A DNA stretch of 64,000 nucleotides, from positions 241,514 to 305,513 of the forward strand of contig VZTJ01005911.1 of assembly GCA_013397795.1 (NCBI GenBank). The letters are read 5' to 3'. Shown in pieces: positions 9,933 to 22,556 of the stretch (the stretch's first letter is position 1; the number at the start of each line of letters is the position of its first letter). This DNA is from Orthonyx spaldingii. Its lineage: Eukaryota > Chordata > Aves > Passeriformes > Orthonychidae. The notes below the pieces were generated by a model. The model ran no database searches, had not been told where the DNA came from, and saw only the letters and a program-made list of their open reading frames with translations. The translations under genes were made by a program, and so were the position numbers.

Positions 9933-10482
9933 TGTTGTTGTGACCTCTTTCCTGACTGAAACAACTTGATGTGAAACAGCTCCAGGCTACTATATTAAAA
10001 TTTAAAATGCTTGATTTAGAGCAGGGACTAAACCAGGTTAAATGCTAGTCCTGCAAGTATCTTAACTGAGGTGTCAGATACTGCTGGTGTGCAGGCTGCA
10101 GGTGACCTGACCAATACCCTTATGAAGAAAGCCAGTTATGAAGAACTCCCTTTCCATAACACTTCAGTGCTGTAGCACTTCCAATAAGAAGTAAAGCTAG
10201 ATACCCAGACTTCAACAGGATTATTTTCAGATTATTAGTGTTGCCTAGAACCTGCCAATAAGAGGAGTAAGTTTGTTATGTCTCCTGCCCACTCTATCTG
10301 GTATGATCTTGAATTACATTTTGAAGTGGTTTTAGCCAGAATAGTATTTCATCACAGAGAAAATGAATTAGATGTTGTGTCCACACGCAAATTAAATCTC
10401 TTCTGCACTAAAGCAAAAGCCATTAATAAGGTCTCTATTCATCCAGAGCTGATTAGTAGCCTCTTAATATTCCCCCATCGTG
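9933..10482. other. Intergenic between convergent GAS5 and SOUL
   Basis: About 550 bp separates the GAS5 polyadenylation signal from the SOUL stop codon. It should contain the SOUL 3'UTR on the minus strand. I saw no unambiguous polyadenylation hexamer for SOUL. Confidence 0.5.
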
Positions 10483-11832
10483 TTACTTTTTGAAATACCA
10501 CACTTCATTGTGCCTGTTGAAGAGCTTGATAGGACTGTCATAGCCTGCAGTATAGAAGAAGTCTTCGTGGAATGGTTGGCCTCTGTTTCTTAGGATTCTG
10601 GCCAAGGCATCGGCTTCCTCAGCATATTTCTCTGGGGAGGCAAATCCACCAAAGGACCTGGTAGAAGTGAAAAAGGGAGACTTCTTGGTTCAAGTCCCTG
10701 GCTTCAATTTTCACAGACAGAAATCTCAGACTTGCAAAGCAAGTTTGAGCACTTATGATGCAGTTTGTAGTTAGAAGATTACCCATGCAGAACTAGCAGT
10801 CAGGTAACATAATGGGTATTTGTGCTGTTTTCAAAGGTAAGATTTAAAACAACCAAACACCCAAGTCAGCCTTGATTCTCAAAAGTGTTAACAGGCAAAG
10901 TGTTGTTTTGGGTCCTTTTTCTGTAACAACTGCCATGCAGGTGTTGGTGCAGTTCAGGACTACAAATAAAGGATGCTGGAAGAGTGGTTTAAATGTTCTG
11001 TGGGACTAACTGTCTTCAGAAGGTGATTTTGGAGGCTGCATCTCTACAAAAAATGCAATTTTCAAGTGTTTGCTAAAAAAACTAGTGTTTCACAACTTGG
11101 TCACTTCACTTTGTTCGTGGTAAGACACCCAAGCGTAAAATTTCCTAGTGGTTGGATTTTAGCAATTAAAGGTCTGAACAGCAGGATCTATCCACACTTA
11201 ATCATCTGTTAAGAAAGTGTCTTGGCTTACCGGACAAAGAGCGCTGCTGCCTTCCGTTCCTCGATAAACACATCGGAGTCAGTGGGCTGGGGGGGGCAGT
11301 CCTGGTGTTCCAGTGGCACAAAGAAAGAGATCTTGAAGTCTGTGCAGCCGGATTTTACCAGGCAGGTCACTGGCACAGTCATATCCATTTTCATTTCTAG
11401 AGGAAAGGAATACCAGTTGTCAAAGCTGCATCCTCTAGCTTCTCTACTGTTTATTATTATTTGGGTTCATTAGCTACTTGTACTTCTTGTTGTTCACAAC
11501 CAGCATGTCCTACCTTTTTCGTTCTTTCCCTGGATATAGTGGAAGAGTTTCCAGAATCCCTGGCGCATTGCTTCCTTCTGGGTTTCTCCCCTGATGACTG
11601 TACTGACCCACTTGGCTGTCTCATACTGACGCAGTTCGTAGTCCTTTGCCTGAAAGGTAGCAAAAGTCACAGGAACCATGAGATGGGTGCTGACTGAAAT
11701 TAGCAGCTGCTTTTTCCAAATCAGCATGCAACTGTTGTTGCAGTTACCATTGCCTCTAGTGAGCTCCACCGAGGGGACTGCAGGTCCAGGGACAGAAATG
11801 TTTGCTTGAAGGATTTGATCATCTTGCCAGAG
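10483..11832 (-). CDS. SOUL-family heme-binding protein (HEBP-like), 183 aa
   Basis: SOUL/HEBP proteins are small cytosolic proteins proposed to bind heme or porphyrins; birds have a well-known SOUL gene expressed in retina and pineal. Coding exons on the minus strand are 11822-11748 (ATG at 11822), 11649-11514, 11396-11231 and 10657-10483 (stop at 10483-10485), all with consensus splice sites and joining in frame to 183 residues, the usual length. Typical blocks are visible: AKDYELRQYETAKWVST, FHYIQGKNEKEMKMDMTVPV, SDVFIEERKAAALFVRSFGG, YTAGYDSPIKLFNRHNEVW. The N-terminus MIKSF resembles HEBP1, the body HEBP2/SOUL. An acceptor 10 nt before the ATG implies a 5' non-coding exon further upstream, not located. 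No lesions are seen; the gene looks intact. Confidence 0.9.
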
Positions 11833-11839
11833 CTGGAAG

Positions 11840-14800
11840 GCAGACACAGTTCATTGGCATCTCTTAAATTAATATGGCACTAGGGCTTTTTCAGTTGTTG
11901 CTGAACTAGTCAAAGGCCTGAAAAAAGGCTGAAATTCTTTTAGCCCTGCAGGAACAGAGCACCAGGACCAGAAACTACCTCTGCTGGAGGAAGTGGCCTT
12001 TCAGGGTATGTGCCTTTGCTTCTCCATGGCAAAAAGATATTTCGTGGCAGCAAAGTGAGATTCTGCAAGTGGGAGTTTTGTGGAAATCCGTTAAGTCAAA
12101 AGGACTTCAGTCTATTCGTCCCTGGATGGAAAGGCACTAGTGATGTGGTGGCTGATCTGGTGTTGGCTGTGCCCTTAACTTTATTTGGCCTCTCATGATA
12201 GCTGATGACTTTCTTAAAGGCCTTTAGCCTCAGAGTCCTAACGAGATTTTCTGCATTTATGAATGACTATTTTCCTACATAGCCTTCACATGGGAGGAAA
12301 AAAGGTGAAAACTTGGAAAACACTGTCCAAAACGAAGTGAAAACATTCAAAACCACTGTTGAAATAATCAAGTCTGATTAAGTGCTGAGATTTTAGTGGC
12401 CTTCATATATGACTTCTATTGTTAACCAGGCAGACTGTAGTGTATGGCTGATGTTCTGATAGTTTCAGCCTTCTGTTACATTACAATGTCCTTTACCCTT
12501 CATGTTGCAAAGACAGCACATAATTCAGTGATTATTTGGATTCTCGTAGAATGTTGTCTTCTCAGACTATAACTTAATTCCCTATTTCTTGGGTAACAAT
12601 GTGAGTTTTGTAAATTCAACTGCTTTGTGCTACTTAACTACTTTCTTGCCTGTTCCATCTTGCAGTATCTGGACAACTGTTGAACACTATTAATCCCCTT
12701 CCATACCCTGCCTAGAGATGGCTACAAAGAGTTCTTGGGATCTGAGGTTGAAAAGTTTTAATAAAAACACACCAAAAAAAAAGGAAAAAAAAAAAAAAAG
12801 CGCCAAACCCTGCTGGTACTGGGTTCCCTTAGAGGCCTTAAAGTAAGTAGTATATGGAGCCACTTGTGTGTTGAGCTTTTTCCAGCAGCTACTTCAGTTG
12901 TCACCACAGATCAAAGGAAAGTCAGAATCAAACAGCAGGATACTGCTGCCAGTAATAAAGCCAGGTGCTGTTCTCTTCCCTGTCCCAGCCTGAAGGCACA
13001 TCATCTCCAGCAGACCTGACCCGACTGATGGTCACCGGGGACTGCTGCACAGTTGTACTCTAATAGACTTTGTCCATGGTATTTACAAATCAACAAAGCA
13101 TAATAAAGCAGAAATCCATGTAATTAGAAGCAAATATGAGCAATTACACTGAAACTTCCTGCAATAATTTATTGCCATTTCAAAGACAAAGATGCTGCTT
13201 AACACTAGTATTAGCTACTGAATGAGCTGGTTTCTCTTTACTGGCTAATTCCAACCCCTTCCCAACATACCTTTCCTTAACTACTGGGTAGATCTCACAG
13301 CTCTGGATTTTATAAATTTATGGCCAGTACTGTCAGTTACTACATGTTAGAAATATTTTTTAATTACATAAAGCAGTGCTTTGGGCTGGGAGAGACAAAC
13401 AGAAGAATCCTCACGATACAGTTGAATTCGTTTTAGATGAACAGGAAAGCTGAACTTTGAAGTGTCCATCTATTCATATAAATATGTCTGTAGGGTGTTT
13501 AGGTTTTTTTCTGTGGCTATTAACACCTGGGCCAAAGGGACAGGCAGCAGGTTAGACTGCTAGCACAAGTAATTGCAGCCAGAACATGCCACTCCACACA
13601 CTACTAGTGCTATTAAGGAAGTGGAGAAGGTAGACATACTTACAGTTTCAGCTGTCCTTGTCCTAGATGTTGCAGTCTGTCCTGTGCACATCATCATAAG
13701 ATGCTGCATGTCAGTGTTTATTTGAGTTTGGGCAAGCTCCTCCCATGCCTCAGCCCTACTGGAGGGGGCTACTGTTATGAAAACCAGAAGGCTGGAGCCT
13801 TGTGCTGCTCTGGGTCTCATTGGAGAGCCCCCACGCAAATGCCAAAAGCCCCACCTACTACCCACGAGGCAACACTGGGACTAGTGTGTGATCTGGCTCC
13901 GTAAACAGTTTTGCACCCTTGTGTAACTTCCCCTGTTTGCCATGGCTGTGTGCCCACTTATGTCAGGGTCAGTGGCAGGTTTTGTGCTTTGGGAGAAAGG
14001 ATTTCACGTAAATAACGTGTCTCCCCCACTCGGATTACGGGAGAGTGGTGCTATATAGAATGCCAGCTTTTCCTTTTTACCCCAGGGGTAAAGGGTAGGT
14101 AGAAATCTGGCTGCATGCTCTGCTGAGACCATACTCACGAGATTTTTGCTGGCATGTGATGAAAGACAGACAGTGTTCTCTGATGGCTGACTGTTCTGGG
14201 CGGTATTTGAGGCTAATCAGCCCTCTTAGCCCTTGGATAGCTGCACAAAGGGGTTATACAAAGCTATTGTGAAATCCTGTCCTGCTTATAATACACACAG
14301 CGAAGCTGGGCTCTTCATTTAGCCAGCTGCAGCTCCAGACATAGTTCGGTACCAGCACAATAGGGCAGATTAAACTCCACAGTTTGTATTCTGAGAACAC
14401 CTCCCAGTTTGTCATGGCTTGTGCACATTCCTTGCAGCCAAATTCAGCTGAGCTCTCGGGGACATCAAAACCTGGGAATGACTTTTAACAGGAAACACAC
14501 TTTGCTTGTAGGGAACTTCATCAGGATGCTGTGTGGTACGCTCCTATTCTGAAAAGGGAAGTAAAACCATGCCAAATAGCAATTGTGAATTTATCTCGAA
14601 AGCCACAAATCTCTCCAGAGCCACCGAAGGGGGTGGTGTACAGAGTCATTTACTACTGGAGTTTATTAGAACAGGCTGAGGCCTGAAATACGGAACCAGT
14701 TCTCTGTATGTTTTGTATGTTTTATTTTATGAAGTGAAATGTTTCTCCATTTTACCTGTGCTCTGCTTGGGTCAAACAGGAACATCAGGAGGGTGTTTGG

Positions 14801-17040
14801 AGGAGCAGAAGCTGCTTGGTCTTTGTTCGGAGCTACAAGCATGCAAAGTGTAAAGTGAGCTGTCACCTTACCGTGTCATCCCAGGGATGGAAGTGTTTTT
14901 GAAGACCTCCAGAGTAGAAAAGGCCATGTGAAAACACCCAGCAACAATAGTTTGGCAAATCTCCACAAATTTACCCCAATGGTGAGCACTGAGAAGTATT
15001 ACCTTGGAAGGGGAGTAATAACTCTATAGATAAACACAAGCCCACAGTGAATTCTCATTTGGTTTCTGAAGCAGAGAGGCCCAGAACAAACCCCCAGTGA
15101 GTTTGTATGTGTCCAGCTGATGTCCTTGACAAAGAGTTGACTGTTCCTGGTGGAGCACTCCCAGGCTGGAGAACAATCCTCAGTGTTTTCCTGAGAGGCT
15201 GTTTTCCAACACTCTTGTTTTTACACATAAGCATTGAGAGAACATGTCAACAGCTGCATGAGACAGTAGGGCAGGCATGGGGACATGTAGTCTGTTTATA
15301 TACGTTCCAAAACTTAGAAATGGGGATGGGATTCTGGTGCAAGCTGACACACAGTCTCACTAGTACCTCCAAATAGAAGAAAATCCAAGTATACAGCAGC
15401 CATTAAGTCTCAAAGGCTCTGTGACCTCTGACCTCTCTGTAATGTTATAAATGTGCATCTGGGACTTGGCTGGCATTTTCTAGAACAGCTGACAAAGTAA
15501 TATTTTTCTGTTCCCTTGCCTTCAGCAGCAGAGATGAGGGCACAAGCAGATAAAAGCATGTGGTTTGTACCTTAATTTTACTGTCTTCATCTGTGCAGGA
15601 ACACTAATGAACTGGTACTTAAATAATAACTTTGATTGGATAAGGACAAGAACAAGCCTGTGATATGATCACTTGTGATTTCCACTTTTCCCCTATGTAA
15701 CAAGACCTTAAGCAACATTCTCCACAGCAAAACTGCTTCCATCTGCTCTGTGGCAGCATTAAAATAGTTGCTGTCACATCCATGCAGTTGTGTTGTAAGT
15801 TACCTTTATCCCTAGAGGCAATAACAAACTGTTGGCACAAAAAGCAGGAATCTTTTTCACTGACCTAATTGTGCCAGGACTGGAGGAACCCAGGAAGAAA
15901 AGTGTGTTGTCACAGTGTGGTTAATGATAACTTTGAGGCATGTTCTTGTAGCTGACAAGTCTGTGGTGTAATATAAAGAATGGGGGTGTGAGGGACAGAC
16001 AGGGATGTGTGGCCACTCACATGTTTTATCAAGTGGTCTCAACCCAAAGCTCCTGGCAGTTTTGCATTGCTGCCTAAGCCTGTCGGAGAATCTTTGACAA
16101 TGATTTTAATTTCAAAGAACTGAGTCTTTTCACATATGAATGCCTTTACTTTTGTAAACATACACTCATCTGATGGTGCAGAAATCTCACTGCACAACAA
16201 AAGAATTGAGCATGTGATGTTACTGTAGTTACTGTCCAGGCCAGCAGAAGTGTCCTTACATGTTGTTAGATGAATTGTGGTTTACTGCAAATTCATCTCC
16301 CAAAAGAAGCCTCTTGTCTCCTTGTTCTAAAGAAAGCCTCAAATTTATATCATATGCTCACTTCCAGCATGGAAAAAAGAGAAGCAGAAGCGTACCATCT
16401 TCTAAAGAAGCAGTTGAATTACTATAGTACTGTTCCAAGGAAGTTCCTTATTATCCTTAGAAATTGTGGAAAGGAAATCCCTGCCATAACTGCAGTGGTA
16501 TTTAGCCCTTATCAGCTGGGGAATTTGTTATCGTTGGATTCACCTTCGGTCAAAAATCATCTGCTTTCTGGAAATACGTATGTGGATTTTGTCCATGTTT
16601 TTCCCTGATTCCAGCTACTTTGTTACAAGTGACACATGAAACTACTGCATCTCCCTACTTACTCACTGACAATGTTATCTAAATCTTGCTGAATGAGTGA
16701 TTCCGTGCTCACCTCATCAGAGAAGGCGTGGAACTGGCTGCTCTTGACCAAAGAAAAAGCTTCCTACACCCAACACCACTGCAGAGCACTCTTGAGTTAG
16801 CATTTTACAAGATTTCTCTACTGAAGCTCACATTTTGAAACCATTCCAGGTTTGGGGAATTAATCCTAAATGAATCCTTGCTTCCAAGTGCCATGAAAAA
16901 CATTCCAAAACCTTCCTGTTTTCTCTGCATGGAGCCCAGAGAAAAGCTATTTCAGCTTTATATACTGCTTTATTCACGGTTTATTTCCACAATAAGGGTT
17001 GTTGTCAATATGGATGTATTTTGGGATCTAGCTAGAAACT
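11840..17040. other. Gene-poor intergenic DNA
   Basis: I recognise no coding gene. The 5' non-coding exon(s) and promoter of the minus-strand SOUL gene should lie somewhere in the first part. A poly(A) run with simple A-rich sequence occurs at about 12772-12800. Open frames such as 13560-13865 and 16270-16608 lack domain features or splice support. Confidence 0.5.
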
Positions 17041-17072
17041 GAACTCCACAAGAAATTGTTTCAGCAAACTTG

Positions 17073-17148
17073 AGCCAGTGAAAGAAGTTACCTAGATCCA
17101 CAGAAAGCAAACTTTAGCCCGTGAAAGAAGTTACCTAGATCCACAGAA
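17073..17148. repeat. Two-copy tandem repeat, about 42 bp
   Basis: The segment gtgaaagaagttacctagat followed by ccacagaaa occurs twice about 42 bp apart, with a few differences in the spacer (gagcca versus tagccc). It is a local tandem duplication. Confidence 0.85.
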
Positions 17149-17149
17149 A

Positions 17150-18360
17150 CTTCCAGTCCTCTCTGAGTTCTGAGTGGAAATGAATTCATCTTCCCCTACA
17201 AATTCATCTACATTCTGCTATTTACATATTCTTCTCAGAAACAAGAACATGAAACAAGGTAAATTTTTATCTTCAAGATAGGAATGTCTCATTAAGGGAA
17301 AGAGGTAACAGTGCTTGCTAGAAAAAAAGTCTTCACACAAATTTATTGCATTGCTGGTTTTGCTTTTTAAAAATGGTGTTTAGCAGAGACTTAAGCCTAA
17401 AGTGTGAGAGAATACAACTTATAGGCAAACATAGCTCTGAAGAGGCAACAGCTTTCTGGGCAGGAACACAGTGGGCTTTGCATTTTCTTTCTTTGATTAC
17501 CATTACCAGAGTTTTAAAGTGATATTTTCATTCTCTTTTTCTTCACCTGCTTTGGCCCCCTCCCTCCCTCTCATTCTCAGCCTACTGCAGTCTATGTGCT
17601 GCATGGAAGTGACACCACCTGGCAGCTCCTCTGCCCAGGACCTGGGTTAAGCTCCTGACTCTGCTGAAGGCTTGTTCCGAAATGGTGGGAACAGCCCCCC
17701 GAGTCTGAAAAAGAGCCTGATTTGCAGAAATTGACCTAGAGAGCTCAGGGTTTCCCTCTGTAGTCCCAGGAACCTGAGAACATGTTCAGAGATGATGGAA
17801 ACAGGCCCAGAGAGTAGGGATTAATACATTAGAGAAAATATTTCCCTTAAAATAATACTTTCCACTTCTTCCAAAAAGGCACGAAGAGGTAACTGGAACT
17901 GAGGGTTTGTCTCCTGAGTTTCTTCCTTATCTTACTGGCATGAGTGTGGAGCATATCAGAACTCTCCCATCTTCTAACAGTGGGGATATCAGTAGTGGGT
18001 GTGGGGTTTTGGTGGGCACTTCTGTTCTTTAGATGATGTGAGTAAGGCCTCCAGAGATGGATTCTTCAAGAACCTGGTCTCTCTTCCTGTCCGTTCCCAG
18101 AATGAGCCAACGCTGCACTCTGCAGCAGATGGCACTGTTGGCTGTGTTCAGAGGTGAGCTTCACTTGAATAGTAACATCCCTCACACTCTCTTGGTTGCC
18201 AGCGGTCACTTCGGCTCCAGTGCACCCTGATGGTTCTTTCTATTTCGAGAGACATAGATTTGATTATACTCCTGTTGACTGTTAATGGGAAAGCATCTTA
18301 ACATTTAAAAATCAACAATTTGGCACATTAAACATCATTTGTGGAGCAGACACGGCAGCC
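17150..18360. other. Intergenic, one possible orphan exon
   Basis: The stretch has ordinary composition. The only gene-like signal is at 18102-18154, where a pyrimidine tract ending in cccag and a cagag|gtgagc donor bracket 53 nt. It is open in more than one frame and no neighbouring exon was found. Confidence 0.3.
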
Positions 18361-18364
18361 TGAA

Positions 18365-18445
18365 TCAGAGAATCACAGAAAACTTGGTTTGTGTTGGAAG
18401 GGACTTTAAAGAGCTTATAGTTCCAACTCCCTGTGAGGGAATGGC
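18365..18445 (-). mobile_element. CR1 LINE remnant
   Basis: The short fragment agaatcacagaaaacttgg followed by ttggaagggactttaaagag is a diverged CR1 3' terminus on the minus strand. Confidence 0.75.
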
Positions 18446-19829
18446 TGTGTAAGACATTTAAGAAAATGCTAAGTTAGGAAAATCCTCCGGGTTATGCTTA
18501 ACTTTAGAACAGTTAAACTGGCGAGTTTTCAGGTAGAATTTACAGCAAGCTTAATAGTTTAAAATGAAAATGTAATATCTGAGAGGTCAGTATTTATTTT
18601 GATTTTTGCACCTTTAGATTTAGAGCAAATGTAGGTAGGTGGGTAGGTAGATAATGACATCACATCAAGTCTCCAGATGATATATTTCCAAATACCAGCT
18701 AGCCATGATGGTATTTAACTGAATTTCGTCATTTTAACAGGTACTGTCTTTCTGAATTTTCATTTAGGCTTCAGTACTTCATATTTTTCTGAAAATAGAC
18801 TTGGGTCTGTCTTTGAAAGAAAATTAATACATTTGTATATTGCAGAGAATAAGAGGCAAGACTATAGTGTAATTATACCAAACCAGAAGTCCCCTTGAGA
18901 AACGGGAAAGCTCGGATGTCAAAACTATATATATATAGAGAGAACTGTGATTTGGGGAAAGTAGAAGTAAAGGACAGGGGTGGTAAATTGTAGTCAGTGT
19001 ATTGGAAAGTATTGGAAAAGTTAATACAGCAACAACAAAAAGTCTGAAGGAAACTTGCAGGGCCTTTGGCTTTAGTAATTAAGCTCCTTCAGCAAATCAG
19101 TTACTTGAATAATGGAGTTCTTACTAAATATATCAATCCACTTTGTTGGCACATGGCAGCAAAAGAGTGTTTATAACTTCCCTATTTGAAATTACCTTAC
19201 AAAGTTATTTGAATAAGCTTTTGACATTCATGTTCTTTTCCTTGTAGAAAAATTGGTTAAATCTATTAAAAACTGTGTTTTTATTGCTGTACTTATTTTG
19301 GAAAAATAGCAACTGCTTTTTGTTGCTGCTTTCACTGGTGTCCTTATTATCCTCTGAGTCTTGGCACCACTGACACTGTACTGCTTATTTCATGGCAAAT
19401 GGCAAGACACTTTTCCAGTCACTGCACAAGATGCTGCAGCTGCAGACAGCCTGAACTCCTCTTCTGCCTTGCCTAGAATTTACAGTGCAAATTTTGGAAC
19501 CTGTATGTCAGTTCATGTATTCAGGTTCTCCTGAATGTAAATTCCCAGAGCCATTGAAGCATTCTTTTTGGCTAAAGCACAGTTCTTTTTTCTTCTGGTA
19601 ATTCAGAGAGCCTTAGAATTTTTACGATGATTTTCTTAATTGCATTCCTTCCACAGGGTAGCAACAACTGCCCTGAAACAGAAAACCCTTAGTGTGTGAT
19701 AGTGGGGGAGAGGCACAAGGGGCAGCGAGGGGAGTCAGGAACAGTGACCAGATGTGGGAAGACAGTCCCAACCCTGAACTGAGGAGGTGATTGGCTGGGC
19801 CAACTCTAACATTTCTCAAAATGTCTCTG

Positions 19830-21290
19830 AACTACTACAAGATGCTAAACACCTCTAGGCATCTCTAAACTACTGTGTACATCTTCTAAATTGCTCTAAA
19901 ATCCTTTAATCAGCCCTGAAGAGCTGTAGGGAACTGTGCATTTCTCAAACGAGGCAATTGCCTCAAACCAGATGTAATTTACACAACTCTAAGCAGTCTC
20001 TAAACCACTCTCAAACTTTTCTAATCAGCTCTAGACTGTAATGAAATTCTAATAAACATCTCTAATACTTTATTGCCACCTTTAAAATACCTTTACACTT
20101 CCTGAAACAGCTCTAAAGATCTGAAAAATAGCTCCAAGTTCCTCCAGAAATCCTCAGAAGCACACTAAGTAGTTCTAAGGAGCCATAATATCCTTTTGTA
20201 GAGTGCCTGAGTCCTCTAAACTTCACTAGCATCTTTCTAAACCTCCTCTAAGGAGCTTTCTTCTGATCTTATCTAGAACTCCTCTACACTGATTTGAAGA
20301 TCTGTGAATTTTCTCTGGGCTTCCTAAACTCCTCTAAGGACCTCTAAACACCCTTGAATATGCTGTGAGGTGCTCTAAACCCCACTAAAATACCACTACC
20401 CAGCTACAAAACACCTCTGATGAGCTCTGAAAGAGTTGTTGTAACATCCCCTGAGTTATATGTTTTAAAATCTTTTAACTGATTCTAAAACACTCCAGAG
20501 TGCTAAACCAGTGTGGACTTCTTTAAAGAGCTCCACAATACTCTAGAAAGCTTAAAGAGCTCTCAAATGCACCACACTGCTCTACAGCCCATCTCAACAG
20601 CTCTAAAACTATTCTAATTGGCTACAAACAACAGTGAGAAGTCATAAATTCCTCTAAAATTTTCACTCTGAAAATCCTCTAAAAAACACTATTACCATTT
20701 ATGCTTAAAGTAGCAGTAAAATGCTTCAAAATAGATCTCAAGCCCTTCTTAGTTTCCTTGCAACTGCTCTAGAACTCTTTTCTGCAGTTCTGGAATTCCT
20801 GCTTAGAGACAGTGCTAAAACTTCTGAAGCCCTCTAAAACCTCTCTGAACTGCTCTAAGGTGATCTAAACCCCTATAAACAGTTTCAAGCAGCCCTAAAG
20901 TCCTGTGAAGTGTGCCAGAACTCCTGCAAAGTACTAAACTCCTTTAGCTCTTCTAAACCTTTTCTCAACACCTCAGAGCTCCCCTAAACTAAAGCTGCTC
21001 TATGTTGCTGTAAGCAGCACTAATATGTCTCTAAATGCATTTAAAATGCCTCTAAATCTCTACTGTGCAACTCTCAACTCCTCCAGGCAGCTTTAAAATT
21101 CCTCTGAAGAGCTCAAAGCAGCTCTAAAACCCTTTTATGCCAATCTGTGACTCTTACAGAGTTCTAAGGAGCTCTAAACCTCTCCAGGCTAATGTAAAGC
21201 TTCTCTGGTGTGCTGTCAACACCATGAAGTAGTGCTAAAACTGCCTTAAAATACTCAGAAAATCTTGTGGACTTCCTCTAAATGGCTCTA
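19830..21290. repeat. CTCTAAA-rich degenerate repeat field
   Basis: On the plus strand the heptamer ctctaaa, usually preceded by g or c and followed by ac, recurs about every 50-80 bp, with many one-base variants (ctctaag, ttctaaa, ctctgaa) between. Chance would give about one exact copy in 16 kb. The signal is on this strand and almost absent in reverse complement. There is no fixed longer period by eye. It resembles an old, decayed short-unit tandem array. Part of it is repeated in the duplicated block that follows. Confidence 0.75.
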
Positions 21291-22555
21291 TAGAGCACTG
21301 AATTGTCTGTGAACTTCCAGAAAGACACTGGTGCTTTGGGGAGCTGGAAGAGGTTGCAAGAGCTGGAACTATTGAGCCTGGAGAAAGAGAAATTACCCAT
21401 GGGAAGAGTGTAGAGAAAGGGGATTTCTGGAAGATGAGACTAAGAAAAGGAAATGCACGTGCTTTGTGAGGAGCTGCTAATAAGGTCAAGCCCCAGAGAA
21501 AGTGATATCTGCATGCAAACAGCCCACAGTGAGCATATTTTTGACTGGAGGAGGAATACCACAGCCCCAAACTCCTGAGGTTATTATGTGAATACATGAA
21601 GAATGTGCTCCTGGATCACACAACGGGGGATTGTTCTCTCTGCAGGCTCTCAAAACATGCTCTAATGGAAGATCTGAAAGTGCACACTGAAGACAATTTC
21701 TAAATTTTTTTAAAAAAAGTTTATTGCTGTGGATCTGCTCATAAGTTCATCTGTTCAAACAAGTACCTTGTTTTATGGGATGCTAGTAGTCCACTGGTCA
21801 GATCTACTGGGAGCAGATTTGAATCCTGGCCCAGCTGCAGTTCTGGTGGGACAGGGAGGATTGTGCTGTGCATGACTGTCATGGAGCCCACACTCCACAC
21901 TGGACATGGTACACATCTGGTAAAACCACATCTTGGGCTGCATGTGAGGAGCAGATAGCCTGAGCTCCATTTGCCTGTCTCACACAGAGACACGGATCCG
22001 TCCATCTGTCCCAGAGCAGGGACACTGCGCCGTCATTGGGAGTGCTTCCAGCACATCAGCAGGGCTGAAAGGACAACATTAGGTGAGATATTTGGAAGAA
22101 ATTCCTCCCTGCCAGGGTGGTGAGGCACAGGCTGCCCAGAGAAGCTGTGACTGCGCCATCCCTGCGAAGTGTCCAAGGTCAGGTTGCCTGGGGCTTGGAG
22201 CAACCTGGGATAGTGGAAGGTGTCCCTGTGCATGGCAGGGGGTGGCACTGGGTGACCTTTTAAGGTCCCTTCTGACCCAAATCATTCCAAGATTTTACGT
22301 TTGTCTCCATCCTGTTATTTATTAATATTTAAAATTTCATTTGTTTATATATTGAAGTCTGTAGATAACGATGAATAACCCAAACCAACCTTATTTCTTG
22401 CACAAAGCGTGGGCAGTAGGAGTCCGCGGGGGTGGCGGCTGTGCTGAGGGGCCATGAGGGGCTGCGGGGGGAAGGCTGGACATGGGGAGGCTGGGCTGTG
22501 CACGGGCTGGGCGGAGGAAGGCTGGACATGGGGAGGCTGGGCTGTGCACGGGCTG
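20366..22555 (+). repeat. 2.19 kb direct duplication, copy 1
   Basis: This block reappears at 22557-24746 with a constant offset of 2191 bases. Every stretch I compared, including all derived reading frames, is identical. It contains the later part of the CTCTAAA field, unique sequence, a plus-strand CR1 fragment (22081-22296) and two units of a GC-rich 46-bp minisatellite, where it ends at an N. Confidence 0.95.
22081..22296 (+). mobile_element. CR1 LINE 3' fragment (within copy 1)
   Basis: A forward-strand CR1 tail is present: attcctccctgccagggtgg, gtgtccctgtgcatggcagg, then ttttaaggtcccttctgacc. An identical copy lies at 24272-24487 in the second duplicate. Confidence 0.9.
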
Positions 22556-22556
22556 N
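22556..22556. other. Single N at duplication junction
   Basis: One unresolved base lies exactly between the end of copy 1 and the start of copy 2, inside what would be the 46-bp minisatellite. This is typical of an assembly join. Confidence 0.95.

Noticed and set aside
16270..16608. 112-codon plus-strand frame in intergenic DNA
   Set aside because: No similarity, splice sites or promoter context was recognised, and the length is compatible with chance.
19830..21290. Interstitial telomere or CRISPR-like array
   Set aside because: The motif is CTCTAAA, not TTAGGG, and there are no uniform repeats and spacers.
21235..21597. 120-codon minus-strand frame, repeated at 23426-23788
   Set aside because: Its apparent conservation is only the exact 2.19 kb duplication; there are no domain features.
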